From Methyloversatilis universalis EHg5 (GTDB taxonomy: Bacteria > Pseudomonadota > Gammaproteobacteria > Burkholderiales > Rhodocyclaceae), in the NCBI RefSeq assembly GCF_000378945.1, contig NZ_KB900539.1:1714527-1778526 (forward strand): a stretch of DNA of 64,000 nucleotides, read 5' to 3'. The notes below the pieces were generated by a model. It was not told the DNA's origin. It saw only the letters and a list, made by a program, of their open reading frames with translations, and made no database searches. The position numbers were made by a program, and so were the translations under genes. This document shows, piece by piece, positions 1-9,901 of the stretch. How positions within the stretch are numbered: the stretch's first letter is position 1; the number at the start of each line of letters is the position of its first letter.

Positions 1-621
1 AAGATGGACTTCGTGCTGTACGAAGGTCGCGAGCAGATCGCGGTTGATGCACAGCGCATCATGCAGCAGATCCTTGACCGCTATCAGACCGGCATACAGA
101 TCAGCAAGCTGGTGCTGCAGAACGCACAGCCGCCCGAGCAAGTGCAGGCCGCCTTCGACGATGCAGTGAAGGCCGGTCAGGATCTGGAGCGTCAGAAAAA
201 CGAAGGTGAGGCGTACAAGAACGACGTGCTGCCCAAGGCCCAGGGTACGGCTTCCCGACTGCTCGAAGAGGCGAATGGCTACAAGCAGCGCATCATCGCC
301 AGCGCGGAAGGTGATGCCAGCCGCTTCAAGCAGGTGCTGAGCGAATACGTGAAGGCACCGGAAGTGACGCGCCAGCGCATGTACATCGACACCATGCAGC
401 AGATCCTGACCAACACCAGCAAGGTGATGGTGGACACCAAGGGCAGTGGCAATCTGCTCTATCTGCCGCTGGACAAACTGATGCAGCACGCAGGCGGGCC
501 GGCAGATGCTGCGGCCGCACGTCCGGCCGAGCCGGTCACCCTGCCGCCGCTGAACGAAGCACCGGTGTCCGATACGCGTGGCCGTGACGGTCTGCGTTCG
601 CGCGATCGGGGAGAACGTTGA
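1..621 (+). CDS. hflK: HflK, FtsH protease modulator (C-terminal part)
   Basis: This is the C-terminal ~206 residues of HflK, an SPFH/band-7 membrane protein. With HflC it forms the periplasmic HflKC complex that encloses and modulates the FtsH AAA protease. The 5' end, including the transmembrane segment, lies outside the window. The visible part has the end of the SPFH domain (GREQIAVDAQR, VLQNAQPPEQVQAAFDDA), a long Lys/Glu/Ala coiled coil, and a Pro/Ala-rich hydrophilic tail ending in DRGER. Its stop overlaps the hflC start by one base, as expected for two subunits made together. Identity is clear from the sequence and from the hflC neighbour. Confidence 0.95.
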   Translation, partial: KMDFVLYEGREQIAVDAQRIMQQILDRYQTGIQISKLVLQNAQPPEQVQAAFDDAVKAGQDLERQKNEGEAYKNDVLPKAQGTASRLLEEANGYKQRIIASAEGDASRFKQVLSEYVKAPEVTRQRMYIDTMQQILTNTSKVMVDTKGSGNLLYLPLDKLMQHAGGPADAAAARPAEPVTLPPLNEAPVSDTRGRDGLRSRDRGER

Positions 622-1502
622 TGAAGGAAAAGCTTCCGCTGATTCTGGGCGGCCTCATTCTGGCCGCGATAATCGCCTCGACCTCGCTGTTCACGGTCGA
701 TCAGCGCCAGTACGCCATCGTTTTCCAGCTCGGTGAAGTGCGCAAGGTGATCGAGGATCCGGGCCTGCACTTCAAGTGGCCGCTGGTGCAGAACGTGCGC
801 ATGTTCGACCGCCGCATCCTGACGCTGGACAGTGCCGATCCCGAGCGCTTCATCACGTCGGAAAAGAAGAACGTGCTGGTCGATCTGTTCGTGAAATGGC
901 GCATCACCGACGTGAAGCAGTACTACGTGTCGGTGGGCGGCAACGAACGTCTGGCCGAAACCCGCCTGCTGCAGACGGTGAATGCCGGCCTGCGCGAGGA
1001 ATTCGGCCGCCGCACCGTGCATGAAGTGGTGTCCGGCGAGCGCGACAAGATCATGGAAGACATGCGCAGCAAGGCCAATGTCGATGCGGTCAAGATCGGC
1101 GTCGAGATCGTCGACGTGCGACTGAAGCGGGTCGATCTGCCGAGCGAAGTGTCGGAATCGGTCTATCGCCGCATGGAAGCCGAGCGCAAGCGGGTGGCCA
1201 ACGAACTGCGCTCGCTGGGTGCCGCCGAGGCGGAGAAGATCCGTGCCGACGCCGACCGCCAGCGTGAGGTCATCGTGGCCGAAGCCTATCGCGAGGCGCA
1301 GAAGATCAAGGGTGAAGGCGATGGGCGTGCGGCTGCCATCTATGGCGACGCTTTCGGCGCCAACCCCGAGTTCTATGCCTTTTACCGCAGCATGGACGCG
1401 TACCAGAAGAGCTTCCGCAGCAAGGGTGATGTGCTGGTGCTGGAACCGAATGCCGACTTCTTCCGCTACATGAAGGGCGGGCCGCGGCCGGCAGCCAAGT
1501 AA
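621..1502 (+). CDS. hflC: HflC, FtsH protease modulator
   Basis: HflC is a 293-residue SPFH/band-7 protein, partner of HflK in the inner-membrane complex that regulates FtsH proteolysis. One N-terminal transmembrane segment (residues ~5-26) is followed by the SPFH domain (VDQRQYAIVFQLGEV) and an Ala/Glu/Arg-rich coiled coil (residues ~180-240). A GGGGAGAA Shine-Dalgarno precedes the ATG. An in-frame TTG three bases upstream (618) is possible, but the ATG has better spacing and forms the usual TGATG overlap with hflK. Length is normal for the family. A terminator-like hairpin follows at 1575-1603. Confidence 0.96.
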   Translation: MKEKLPLILGGLILAAIIASTSLFTVDQRQYAIVFQLGEVRKVIEDPGLHFKWPLVQNVRMFDRRILTLDSADPERFITSEKKNVLVDLFVKWRITDVKQYYVSVGGNERLAETRLLQTVNAGLREEFGRRTVHEVVSGERDKIMEDMRSKANVDAVKIGVEIVDVRLKRVDLPSEVSESVYRRMEAERKRVANELRSLGAAEAEKIRADADRQREVIVAEAYREAQKIKGEGDGRAAAIYGDAFGANPEFYAFYRSMDAYQKSFRSKGDVLVLEPNADFFRYMKGGPRPAAK

Positions 1503-1574
1503 GTCATCGGGGCACGGCCCGCGGACGTGCGGTATAGTCCACGGGTTGTTCCTTCGGGAACCGTATTGAAGGCA

Positions 1575-1603
1575 ACAGCCCGCTCTGCGGGCTGTGCTTT
1601 TTT
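1575..1603 (+). terminator. Rho-independent terminator / possible attenuator before DUF2065
   Basis: A perfect 9-bp stem (ACAGCCCGC / GCGGGCTGT, loop TCT) is followed by GC and six T. It ends only four bases before the DUF2065 ATG. The 5' arm (AACAGCCC, 1574-1581) can also pair with GGGTTGTT at 1543-1550 (one G-U), a mutually exclusive fold. It may end hflKC transcription, or act as an attenuator for DUF2065-hisZ-purA. Confidence 0.75.
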
Positions 1604-1607
1604 GTTG

Positions 1608-1792
1608 ATGGAATCAATACTGCTCGTAGCGGTGGGGCTCATGCTCGTGATCGAGGGTGTGCTCCCCTTTGTCGCGCCCAGACTGTGGCGCGACACCTTC
1701 CGGCGGGCGACCGAACTGGCTGATGGCCAGTTGCGTTTCGTCGGCCTGACTTCAATGATCATCGGTATCGCGCTGATCGCGCTGTTCAAGTA

Positions 1793-1793
<1 letters not shown>
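1608..1793 (+). CDS. DUF2065 (YjeT-like) small membrane protein
   Basis: A 61-residue protein with two hydrophobic segments (about residues 2-22 and 40-60) separated by a short Arg-rich loop ([12 protein letters not shown]). It matches the DUF2065/YjeT family, which typically sits beside hflC or hisZ/purA in beta- and gammaproteobacteria. Function is unknown. The ATG at 1608 gives the family length. No Shine-Dalgarno is visible because the bases upstream are the T-run of a terminator hairpin, which is odd. The stop overlaps the hisZ start by one base. Confidence 0.85.
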
Positions 1794-4272
<2,479 letters not shown>

Positions 4273-4291
4273 GCGTTGCGCTTCACACGTG

Positions 4292-4326
4292 CCGCGCGCC
4301 CTGCAAGGGGCGCGCGGTTTTATTTG
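4292..4326 (+). terminator. Rho-independent terminator of purA
   Basis: A 10-bp GC stem (CCGCGCGCCC / GGGCGCGCGG, six-base loop) followed by TTTTATTT, 19 bases after the purA stop. Confidence 0.85.
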
Positions 4327-4346
4327 TTCTGGCGGCAGCAGAAAAC

Positions 4347-4374
4347 AAAAAAGCCGACATTTCTGTCGGCTTTT
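4347..4374 (-). terminator. Bidirectional terminator downstream of tRNA-Leu
   Basis: Stem GCCGACA / TGTCGGC with a four-base loop, flanked by A6 on one side and T4 on the other. On the minus strand it lies ~14 bases past the tRNA 3' end and would end that transcript. It can also act on read-through from purA. Confidence 0.8.
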
Positions 4375-4387
4375 CTGCTGGCTTGTT

Positions 4388-4472
4388 TGGTGCCCAGGAG
4401 AGGACTCGAACCTCCACACCTTGCGGCACTAGTACCTGAAACTAGCGCGTCTACCAATTTCGCCACCTGGGC
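4388..4472 (-). tRNA. tRNA-Leu (anticodon CAG)
   Basis: An 85-nt minus-strand tRNA. The acceptor stem is GCCCAGG/CCTGGGC with discriminator A, and CCA is encoded. The D-loop has the GG pair, the anticodon stem is CTAGT/ACTAG with loop TTCAGGT (anticodon CAG, reading CUG, the main Leu codon here), there is a long variable arm as in class II tRNAs, and the T-arm is GGTTCGAGTCC. It has its own promoter and terminator. Confidence 0.97.
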
Positions 4473-4484
4473 TAGAGGCTGCGC

Positions 4485-4512
4485 ATTTTATACTAGGCTC
4501 TACGATTGTCAA
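4485..4512 (-). promoter_or_regulatory. Sigma-70 promoter of tRNA-Leu
   Basis: On the minus strand a perfect -35 TTGACA (4507-4512) and a -10 TAAAAT (4485-4490) are 16 bases apart, ending 12 bases before the tRNA 5' end. The -35 overlaps the possible TTG start codon of rnr on the other strand. Confidence 0.8.
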
Positions 4513-4529
4513 GAGAAAACGAGAAAAAA

Positions 4530-7328
4530 GTGAAACCGAGCAAGATTCGCCGTGCGGATCCCTTCTTTGAGCGTGAAACCGCACGCTATGAAAACCCGCT
4601 GCCGAGCCGCGAGTACATCGTGCAAGTGCTTGAACAGGCAGCGGTTCCGATGACTGCGGACGAGCTGGTTCATGCGCTCGACATCGAGCCGCACGAGCGC
4701 GACTACTTCGTGCGCCGTCTGGCCGCGATGGAGCGCGAGGCGCAGCTGATGCGCAACCGGCGCGACGCCTACATCATTCCCGACAAGGCCGACCTGATCG
4801 CGGGCCGGGTCGATGGTCACCCGGACGGCTTCGGCTTCGTCATCGTCGGTGACGACAGGACGCCGCCAGGTGCCAAGGCCGATCGCAAGGACATCTTTCT
4901 GAGCGCGCAGGAAATGCGCAGCGTGCTGCACGGCGACCGCGTGCTGGTGCGCATCAGCGGCACTGATCGCCGCGGCCGTCCTGAAGGCAAGGTGGTGGAG
5001 GTGACCGAGCGCGCCAATACCCGGCTGATCGCGCGCGTTGTCGAGGAGCACGGCGTGCAGTTCTGCATCGCCGAGAACCGCCGCATCCGCCAGCAGATCG
5101 TGCTGGCCGCGCCCGAGAAGGGGAAGCGGGCGCCCAAGGCCACCGCCGGTGCGGTGGTCGAGGTGGAACTGATCGAACAGCCGACCCGCTATACGCCGCC
5201 CATCGGCCGCGTGGTCGAGGTGCTGGGCAACTACGGCGACTCCGGCATGGAGATCGAGATCGCGCTGCGCAAGCACGACATGCCGCACGAGTTCTCGCCC
5301 AGGGTCTTGGCCGCCACCAAGCGGCTGCCGGACGAAGTGCGCGAGAAGGACCACGCCGGCCGCGTCGATCTGCGCGAACTGCCGCTGGTCACCATCGACG
5401 GCGAAACCGCGAAGGATTTCGACGACGCGGTGTATTGCGAGAAGCAGGGCAGGGGTTTCCGGCTGGTGGTGGCGATCGCCGACGTCAGTCACTACGTGAA
5501 GCCGGGCACCGCGCTGGATGAGGAGGCCTTCGAGCGCGGCAACTCGGTGTACTTCCCGCGCCGGGTGATCCCGATGCTGCCGGAAAAGCTGTCCAACGGC
5601 CTGTGTTCGCTGAACCCGGAAGTCGATCGCCTGTGCATGGTGTGCGACATGGACGTGTCGGCGGCCGGCGTGATCCAGCGCTACCGCTTCTACGCCGCGG
5701 TGATGAACTCGAAGGCGCGTCTGACCTACACCGAAGTCGCCGCGGCGATTTACGACAAGGACGCCGACGCGCGCAAGCGGCTCAAGCCGCTGCTGCCGCG
5801 TCTGGAGGCGCTGGACGCGGTGTTCCGCGCCTTCGCCAAGGCACGGGCCAAGCGCGGTGCGATCGACTTCGAAACGGTCGAGACGCAGATGCTGTTCAAC
5901 GACGCCGGCAAGATCGAGCGCATCGTGCCGTATGCGCGCAATGACGCGCACCGGCTGATCGAGGAATGCATGCTGGCGGCCAACGTCTGCGCGTCGCGCT
6001 TCCTGGAGGAGAACGGCCAGCCCACGCTGTACCGGGTGCATGAAGGCCCGAGCGAGGACCGCCTGCAGAAGCTGCGTGCCTTCCTCGGCGAGTTCGGCTT
6101 CCAGCTCGGCGGTGGCGACAAACCGCACGCCAAGGATTACGCCGCGCTGCTTGAGCTCATCGGCGACCGGCCGGACCGCCAGCTGCTGCAGACCGTCATG
6201 CTGCGCTCGCTGCGCCAGGCCATCTACAGTCCGGACAACGTCGGCCACTTCGGTCTGGCGTATGAGGCCTACACCCACTTCACGTCACCGATCCGCCGCT
6301 ACCCCGACCTGCTGGTGCATCGCGCGATCAAGGCGGTGCTGGCGAAGAAGAAGTACGAACCGGGCGACTGGTCGGACATCGGCCTGCACTGCTCGACCAC
6401 CGAGCGGCGTGCTGACGAGGCCAGCCGTGACGTCACCAGCTGGCTGAAGTGCTACTTCATGCAGGACCGCGTCGGCGAGGAATTCGAAGGCAGCGTGTCG
6501 GCAGTGGTGCCGTTCGGGCTGTTCGTTGCGCTCGATGACGTGTTCATCGAAGGTCTGGTGCACATATCGGATCTGGGTGCCGACTATTTCCACCACGACG
6601 AAGGCAAGCACCGGCTGGTCGGCGAGCGCAGTGGCCGCATCTACCGTCTGGCCGATCGCATCCGCATCCAGGTGGTGCGGGTCGATCTGGACAACACGCG
6701 CATCGACTTCCGTCTCGCTGGCGGTGGCGAACGCGATTTCGGCCGCATCCCGCAGGCTGCGCTGCTCAAGCCCAAGGCAGGGCCGACCGGGCCTGCCTCC
6801 CGCCGTCGCGTGACGGCGGAGGCTGCGCGCACCTCGTCTTTCGAAGACAATGCGCGCCCCGCGAAGAAGGCGGCTGCGCCGGATCAGGCTGCATCGACCT
6901 CAGGCCGCAAGGCGGACCGGGCGGATGACGGTGATGCGGCGCCCCGCAGCCGAGGTAAGGCCTCCGCTGGCCGGACCGGCGGTAAGGCTTCGGCGCCCGC
7001 CCCGGTGAAGGCAAAGAAGGCGGCCGCGAAAAAGACGTCTTCAAAGAAGGCTGCGAACGCAAAGGGTGCGGGCAAGAAAAGTCCGGCCACGAGTGGCGCA
7101 GCGAAGAGCGAGGTCGCGAACAACGGGGCTGCGAAGACCGCTCCGGCCACGAAGATCCTGGCCGGGAAGGGTGCAGCCGGAAAGACCGCCGCGAAGAAAA
7201 GCGCGCCGGGCAAGAGCACAGGAAAGAAGACTGCAGTGAAAAAAGCGCCGGCGAAGAAAACGACCGCCAAACCGACCCCCTCGCGCAGCGCGAAGACCGC
7301 CGCTCCGAAGCGGAGAATCCGCGAATGA
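4530..7328 (+). CDS. rnr: Ribonuclease R with long basic tail
   Basis: RNase R is a processive 3'-5' exoribonuclease that degrades structured RNA. Domains: N-terminal winged helix (residues ~15-85), cold-shock OB folds (~85-250), RNB catalytic domain with DFDD around residue 296, S1 domain (~650-730), then a ~190-residue tail rich in Lys and Ala with many AKK/GKK repeats. The tail is longer than in E. coli RNase R and resembles histone-H1-like proteins. I chose the GTG at 4530, preceded by purine-rich GAGAAAAAA. An in-frame TTG at 4506 would add eight residues but has no ribosome site and sits in the tRNA -35. The stop overlaps rlmB (ATGA). Confidence 0.95.
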   Translation: MKPSKIRRADPFFERETARYENPLPSREYIVQVLEQAAVPMTADELVHALDIEPHERDYFVRRLAAMEREAQLMRNRRDAYIIPDKADLIAGRVDGHPDGFGFVIVGDDRTPPGAKADRKDIFLSAQEMRSVLHGDRVLVRISGTDRRGRPEGKVVEVTERANTRLIARVVEEHGVQFCIAENRRIRQQIVLAAPEKGKRAPKATAGAVVEVELIEQPTRYTPPIGRVVEVLGNYGDSGMEIEIALRKHDMPHEFSPRVLAATKRLPDEVREKDHAGRVDLRELPLVTIDGETAKDFDDAVYCEKQGRGFRLVVAIADVSHYVKPGTALDEEAFERGNSVYFPRRVIPMLPEKLSNGLCSLNPEVDRLCMVCDMDVSAAGVIQRYRFYAAVMNSKARLTYTEVAAAIYDKDADARKRLKPLLPRLEALDAVFRAFAKARAKRGAIDFETVETQMLFNDAGKIERIVPYARNDAHRLIEECMLAANVCASRFLEENGQPTLYRVHEGPSEDRLQKLRAFLGEFGFQLGGGDKPHAKDYAALLELIGDRPDRQLLQTVMLRSLRQAIYSPDNVGHFGLAYEAYTHFTSPIRRYPDLLVHRAIKAVLAKKKYEPGDWSDIGLHCSTTERRADEASRDVTSWLKCYFMQDRVGEEFEGSVSAVVPFGLFVALDDVFIEGLVHISDLGADYFHHDEGKHRLVGERSGRIYRLADRIRIQVVRVDLDNTRIDFRLAGGGERDFGRIPQAALLKPKAGPTGPASRRRVTAEAARTSSFEDNARPAKKAAAPDQAASTSGRKADRADDGDAAPRSRGKASAGRTGGKASAPAPVKAKKAAAKKTSSKKAANAKGAGKKSPATSGAAKSEVANNGAAKTAPATKILAGKGAAGKTAAKKSAPGKSTGKKTAVKKAPAKKTTAKPTPSRSAKTAAPKRRIRE

Positions 7329-8074
7329 GCGATACCCGCTACATCTTCGGTTTTCACGCGGTGACCGCCAAGGTGCGTCACGCGCCGGACGCGGTGAAGG
7401 AAGTGTTCATTTCCACCGCGCGTCAGGACGGTCGCATGCGCGACCTGATACGCGCGGTCGAGGCGGCGGGCGTCAAGTGGGTGCAGATGGAGCCGGCCCG
7501 GCTCGACGGTCTGGCTGGCGGCGCCGCCCGTCACCAGGGCGTCGTGGCGCGCGTGCTGGCGCAGATTCCCTACCGGTCGCTGGACGACGTGCTCGATACG
7601 CTGTCCGAGCCGCCGCTGCTGCTGGTGCTTGACGGCATTCAGGATCCGCACAACCTTGGCGCCTGCCTGCGGGTGGCGGACGCCGCCGGTGCGCACGCGG
7701 TGGTGGCGCCGCGCGACCGTGCGGTCGGCCTGAACGCGACCGCGATCAAGGTGGCCAGCGGTGCGGCCGACACCGTGCCCTATGTCACGGTGACCAATCT
7801 GGCGCGCAGCCTGCGCGAGATGAAGGAGCGCGACATCCTCACCGTCGGTGCCGCCGGCGAGGCCGACCAGTCCATGTATGCGCTGGATCAGTCCGGCGCG
7901 GTGGCCTGGGTGCTGGGCGCCGAAGGTGACGGCATGCGCCGGCTCACGCGCGAAACCGTCGATGTGCTGGCGTCCATCCCGATGCACGGCACGGTCGAAA
8001 GCCTGAACGTGTCGGTGGCCAGCGGCGTCTGCCTGTTCGAGGCACGGCGGCAGCGCACCGCACGGGCGGGCTGA
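7325..8074 (+). CDS. rlmB: 23S rRNA (guanosine-2251-2'-O)-methyltransferase RlmB
   Basis: RlmB (249 residues) is a SpoU/TrmH-family enzyme that 2'-O-methylates G2251 in the 23S P-loop with S-adenosylmethionine. An N-terminal substrate-binding domain (IFGFHAVTAKV) leads to the knotted SPOUT domain, with DGIQDPHNLGACLRVADA and the C-terminal LGAEGDGMRRL and SLNVSVASG motifs. It overlaps the end of rnr by four bases (ATGA); rnr-rlmB is a conserved gene pair. Confidence 0.96.
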   Translation: MSDTRYIFGFHAVTAKVRHAPDAVKEVFISTARQDGRMRDLIRAVEAAGVKWVQMEPARLDGLAGGAARHQGVVARVLAQIPYRSLDDVLDTLSEPPLLLVLDGIQDPHNLGACLRVADAAGAHAVVAPRDRAVGLNATAIKVASGAADTVPYVTVTNLARSLREMKERDILTVGAAGEADQSMYALDQSGAVAWVLGAEGDGMRRLTRETVDVLASIPMHGTVESLNVSVASGVCLFEARRQRTARAG

Positions 8075-8081
8075 GCACGGC

Positions 8082-8111
8082 TTGTAAGAACCAGGGCCCG
8101 CACGCTATACT
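8082..8111 (+). promoter_or_regulatory. Sigma-70 promoter of the rpsF operon
   Basis: -35 TTGTAA (8082-8087) and -10 TATACT (8106-8111) with an 18-base spacer, starting just after rlmB. This leaves a leader of roughly 90 bases before rpsF. Confidence 0.65.
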
Positions 8112-8118
8112 CGTGAGC

Positions 8119-8157
8119 TTACCTTGCCTCACCGGATTCGCATGCCGGGAGGTGTAA
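8119..8157 (+). promoter_or_regulatory. Candidate S6:S18-binding leader hairpin
   Basis: The rpsF leader can form an interrupted stem: TTAC (8119-8122) with GTAA (8154-8157), CTC (8128-8130) with GAG (8149-8151), CCGG (8132-8135) with CCGG (8145-8148), with asymmetric unpaired bases. Many bacteria have a conserved rpsF-leader stem through which the S6:S18 complex represses its operon. The match here is by shape and position only. Confidence 0.4.
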
Positions 8158-8206
8158 CCGCCGGACAGGCTCGTGTTTGTCCGGCACTGAACCGCAAGGA
8201 GATTAC

Positions 8207-8593
8207 ATGCGACATTACGAAGTGGTTTTCATCGTCCATCCGGACCAGAGCGAGCAAGTGCCCGCCATGGTCGAGCGCTACCGTACGCTGGTCACCGGCC
8301 GTAACGGCAGCATCCACCGTCTGGAAGACTGGGGTCGCCGTCAGCTGGCCTACCCGATCCAGAAGGTGCACAAGGCTCACTACGTGCTGATGAACATCGA
8401 GTGCGACGGCGAAACGCTGGCCGAACTCGAGCACGCCTTCAAGTTCAATGACGCCGTTCTCCGCCACCTCACCATCAAGATGCGCAAGGCTGTCGTCACG
8501 CCGTCGCCGATGATGAAGGAAGAGAAGTCGCGTTCGCTGCTGGCACCGGCTGCTGAAGCCGCTGCCCCGGCCGCGGAACAGCCGGCAGCTTGA
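8207..8593 (+). CDS. rpsF: 30S ribosomal protein S6
   Basis: S6 (128 residues) binds S18 and 16S rRNA in the platform of the 30S subunit. It begins [17 protein letters not shown] and ends in an Ala/Pro-rich extension (after residue ~95). The ATG at 8207 follows the strong ribosome site AAGGAGATT; longer in-frame starts break the family start. It is the first gene of rpsF-priB-rpsR-rplI, the classic betaproteobacterial order. Confidence 0.98.
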   Translation: MRHYEVVFIVHPDQSEQVPAMVERYRTLVTGRNGSIHRLEDWGRRQLAYPIQKVHKAHYVLMNIECDGETLAELEHAFKFNDAVLRHLTIKMRKAVVTPSPMMKEEKSRSLLAPAAEAAAPAAEQPAA

Positions 8594-8925
8594 CCGAAGG
8601 GCAGGGCGCGACCAGCCCGGCGACCAACAGCTTCACGCTGGCCGCCACGCTGATCGAGCGCGATGCACTGAGACAGACCCCGGCCGGCGTGCCGATTCTG
8701 CGTGGATGCCTTGAGCACTTCTCGCAGCAGATCGAAAACGGTGCGCCACGCGAAGTCAGGTTTGAAACCGATTTCGTGCTGCTGGGAGATCTGGCAAGGC
8801 TGCTCGCACAGGCCCCGCTCGGAACGTCGTTGATCGCGCAAGGATTCATGGCCGCCCGCAGTGCGAAAAGCAGGCAGGGCGTCATGCACATAAACAGTAT
8901 CGAATTCGTGACCTCGGGCAGCTGA
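8590..8925 (+). CDS. priB: Primosomal replication protein N (PriB)
   Basis: PriB (111 residues) is an OB-fold single-stranded-DNA-binding protein that bridges PriA and DnaT during replication restart. The frame opens at a TTG that overlaps the rpsF stop (TTGA), giving [19 protein letters not shown]; no ATG or GTG alternative exists near the N-terminus. Position between rpsF and rpsR is diagnostic for the gene. A rare TTG start with stop-start coupling probably keeps its level below that of the flanking ribosomal proteins (inference). Confidence 0.9.
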   Translation: MTEGQGATSPATNSFTLAATLIERDALRQTPAGVPILRGCLEHFSQQIENGAPREVRFETDFVLLGDLARLLAQAPLGTSLIAQGFMAARSAKSRQGVMHINSIEFVTSGS

Positions 8926-8957
8926 GCCCGGCGTCGCAACAGTGGAAGGAAACCACC

Positions 8958-9230
8958 ATGGCTTTCAGACCGAAGAATGGCAAGAAGAAGGACGATCGCG
9001 GCTCGCGCAGCATGTTCAAGCGCCGCAAGTTCTGCCGCTTCAGCGCCGAGAAGATCGAAGAGATCGATTACAAGGACGTTGAAATCCTGAAGGACTTCAT
9101 CTCCGAAAACGGCAAGATCATGCCGGCCCGCCTGACCGGCACCCGCGCCGGCTACCAGCGTCAGCTGTCGACCGCCATCAAGCGCGCTCGCTTCCTGGCC
9201 CTGATGCCTTACACCGACCTGCACCAGTAA
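8958..9230 (+). CDS. rpsR: 30S ribosomal protein S18
   Basis: S18 (90 residues) forms a heterodimer with S6 on the 30S platform. Conserved [11 protein letters not shown] and the core [19 protein letters not shown] are present, with a basic N-terminal extension. An AGGAAA ribosome site precedes the ATG. It is the third gene of the operon, 32 bases after priB. Confidence 0.98.
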   Translation: MAFRPKNGKKKDDRGSRSMFKRRKFCRFSAEKIEEIDYKDVEILKDFISENGKIMPARLTGTRAGYQRQLSTAIKRARFLALMPYTDLHQ

Positions 9231-9245
9231 TCGAGGGAGACGACC

Positions 9246-9695
9246 ATGCAAGTAATCCTGATGGACAAGGTCGCCAAGCTCGGCGATCTGGGCGATGTGG
9301 TGAAGGTGCGTGACGGTTACGCCCGCAACTTCCTGATCCCGACCGGCCGCGCCAAGCGCGTCACCCCGGAAAATCTGGCGGTTTTCGAAGCCCGCCGCGC
9401 CGAACTGGAAAAGGCTGCCGCCGAACGTCTGGCCGCTGCCAAGACGGTCGCCGAGAAGCTGGAAGGCTTCACCGCCCAGATCACCCGCAAGTCGGGTGTT
9501 GATGGCCGCCTGTTTGGCTCGGTGTCGACCGCCGACATCGCTGAAGCGCTGGTTGCTCAGGGTTTCGCGGTGGACAAGGCCATGGTCCGCATGCCGGACG
9601 GCCCGCTGAAGGCGGTGGGCGATGCCCAGTTCGAGATCGCGCTGCACTCGGACGTGATCGCCAACGTCACCGTTTCGGTGATCGGCGAGCATTGA
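9246..9695 (+). CDS. rplI: 50S ribosomal protein L9
   Basis: L9 (149 residues) has an N-terminal 23S-rRNA-binding domain ([19 protein letters not shown]), a long connecting helix rich in Ala/Glu (residues ~45-75), and the C-terminal domain. GAGGGAGA lies before the ATG, 15 bases after rpsR. The operon ends at the terminator just after its stop. Confidence 0.98.
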   Translation: MQVILMDKVAKLGDLGDVVKVRDGYARNFLIPTGRAKRVTPENLAVFEARRAELEKAAAERLAAAKTVAEKLEGFTAQITRKSGVDGRLFGSVSTADIAEALVAQGFAVDKAMVRMPDGPLKAVGDAQFEIALHSDVIANVTVSVIGEH

Positions 9696-9720
9696 TCGGC
9701 GGCCTTCGGGCAACGATCGG

Positions 9721-9745
9721 AAGGCCACCTTCGGGTGGCCTTTTT
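9721..9745 (+). terminator. Terminator of the rpsF-rplI operon
   Basis: Stem AAGGCCACC / GGTGGCCTT with a TTCG tetraloop followed by five T, 26 bases after rplI. Confidence 0.88.
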
Positions 9746-9830
9746 CGTTGACGGCCGGTGATGTGCCCGGGCGGGAGCCATCCGGTCATCCACCCACAGG
9801 AATCCCACAGCTTTTCCACAGCTTGTCCAG

Positions 9831-9859
9831 TTGTCCCGCAGCGGACGGGCGGCTAGATT
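9831..9859 (+). promoter_or_regulatory. Candidate dnaB promoter
   Basis: TTGTCC (9831-9836) and TAGATT (9854-9859) are 17 bases apart. The start site would fall ~35 bases before the dnaB ATG. The sequence just upstream (9786-9832) has several DnaA-box-like words, including TTTTCCACA at 9812-9820. Confidence 0.45.
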
Positions 9860-9901
9860 GCAGGATTGCTTCCGGCGCCCAGCCGGCATGAACAGGACAC
9901 C

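Noticed and set aside
1527-1607. N-terminal extension of DUF2065 from a GTG at 1527
   Set aside because: It would encode the terminator hairpin and adds residues unlike the family; the ATG at 1608 gives the standard 61 residues.
9786-9832. A chromosomal origin before dnaB
   Set aside because: One near-match DnaA box and two weak ones, no AT-rich unwinding region, and no dnaA or dnaN nearby.
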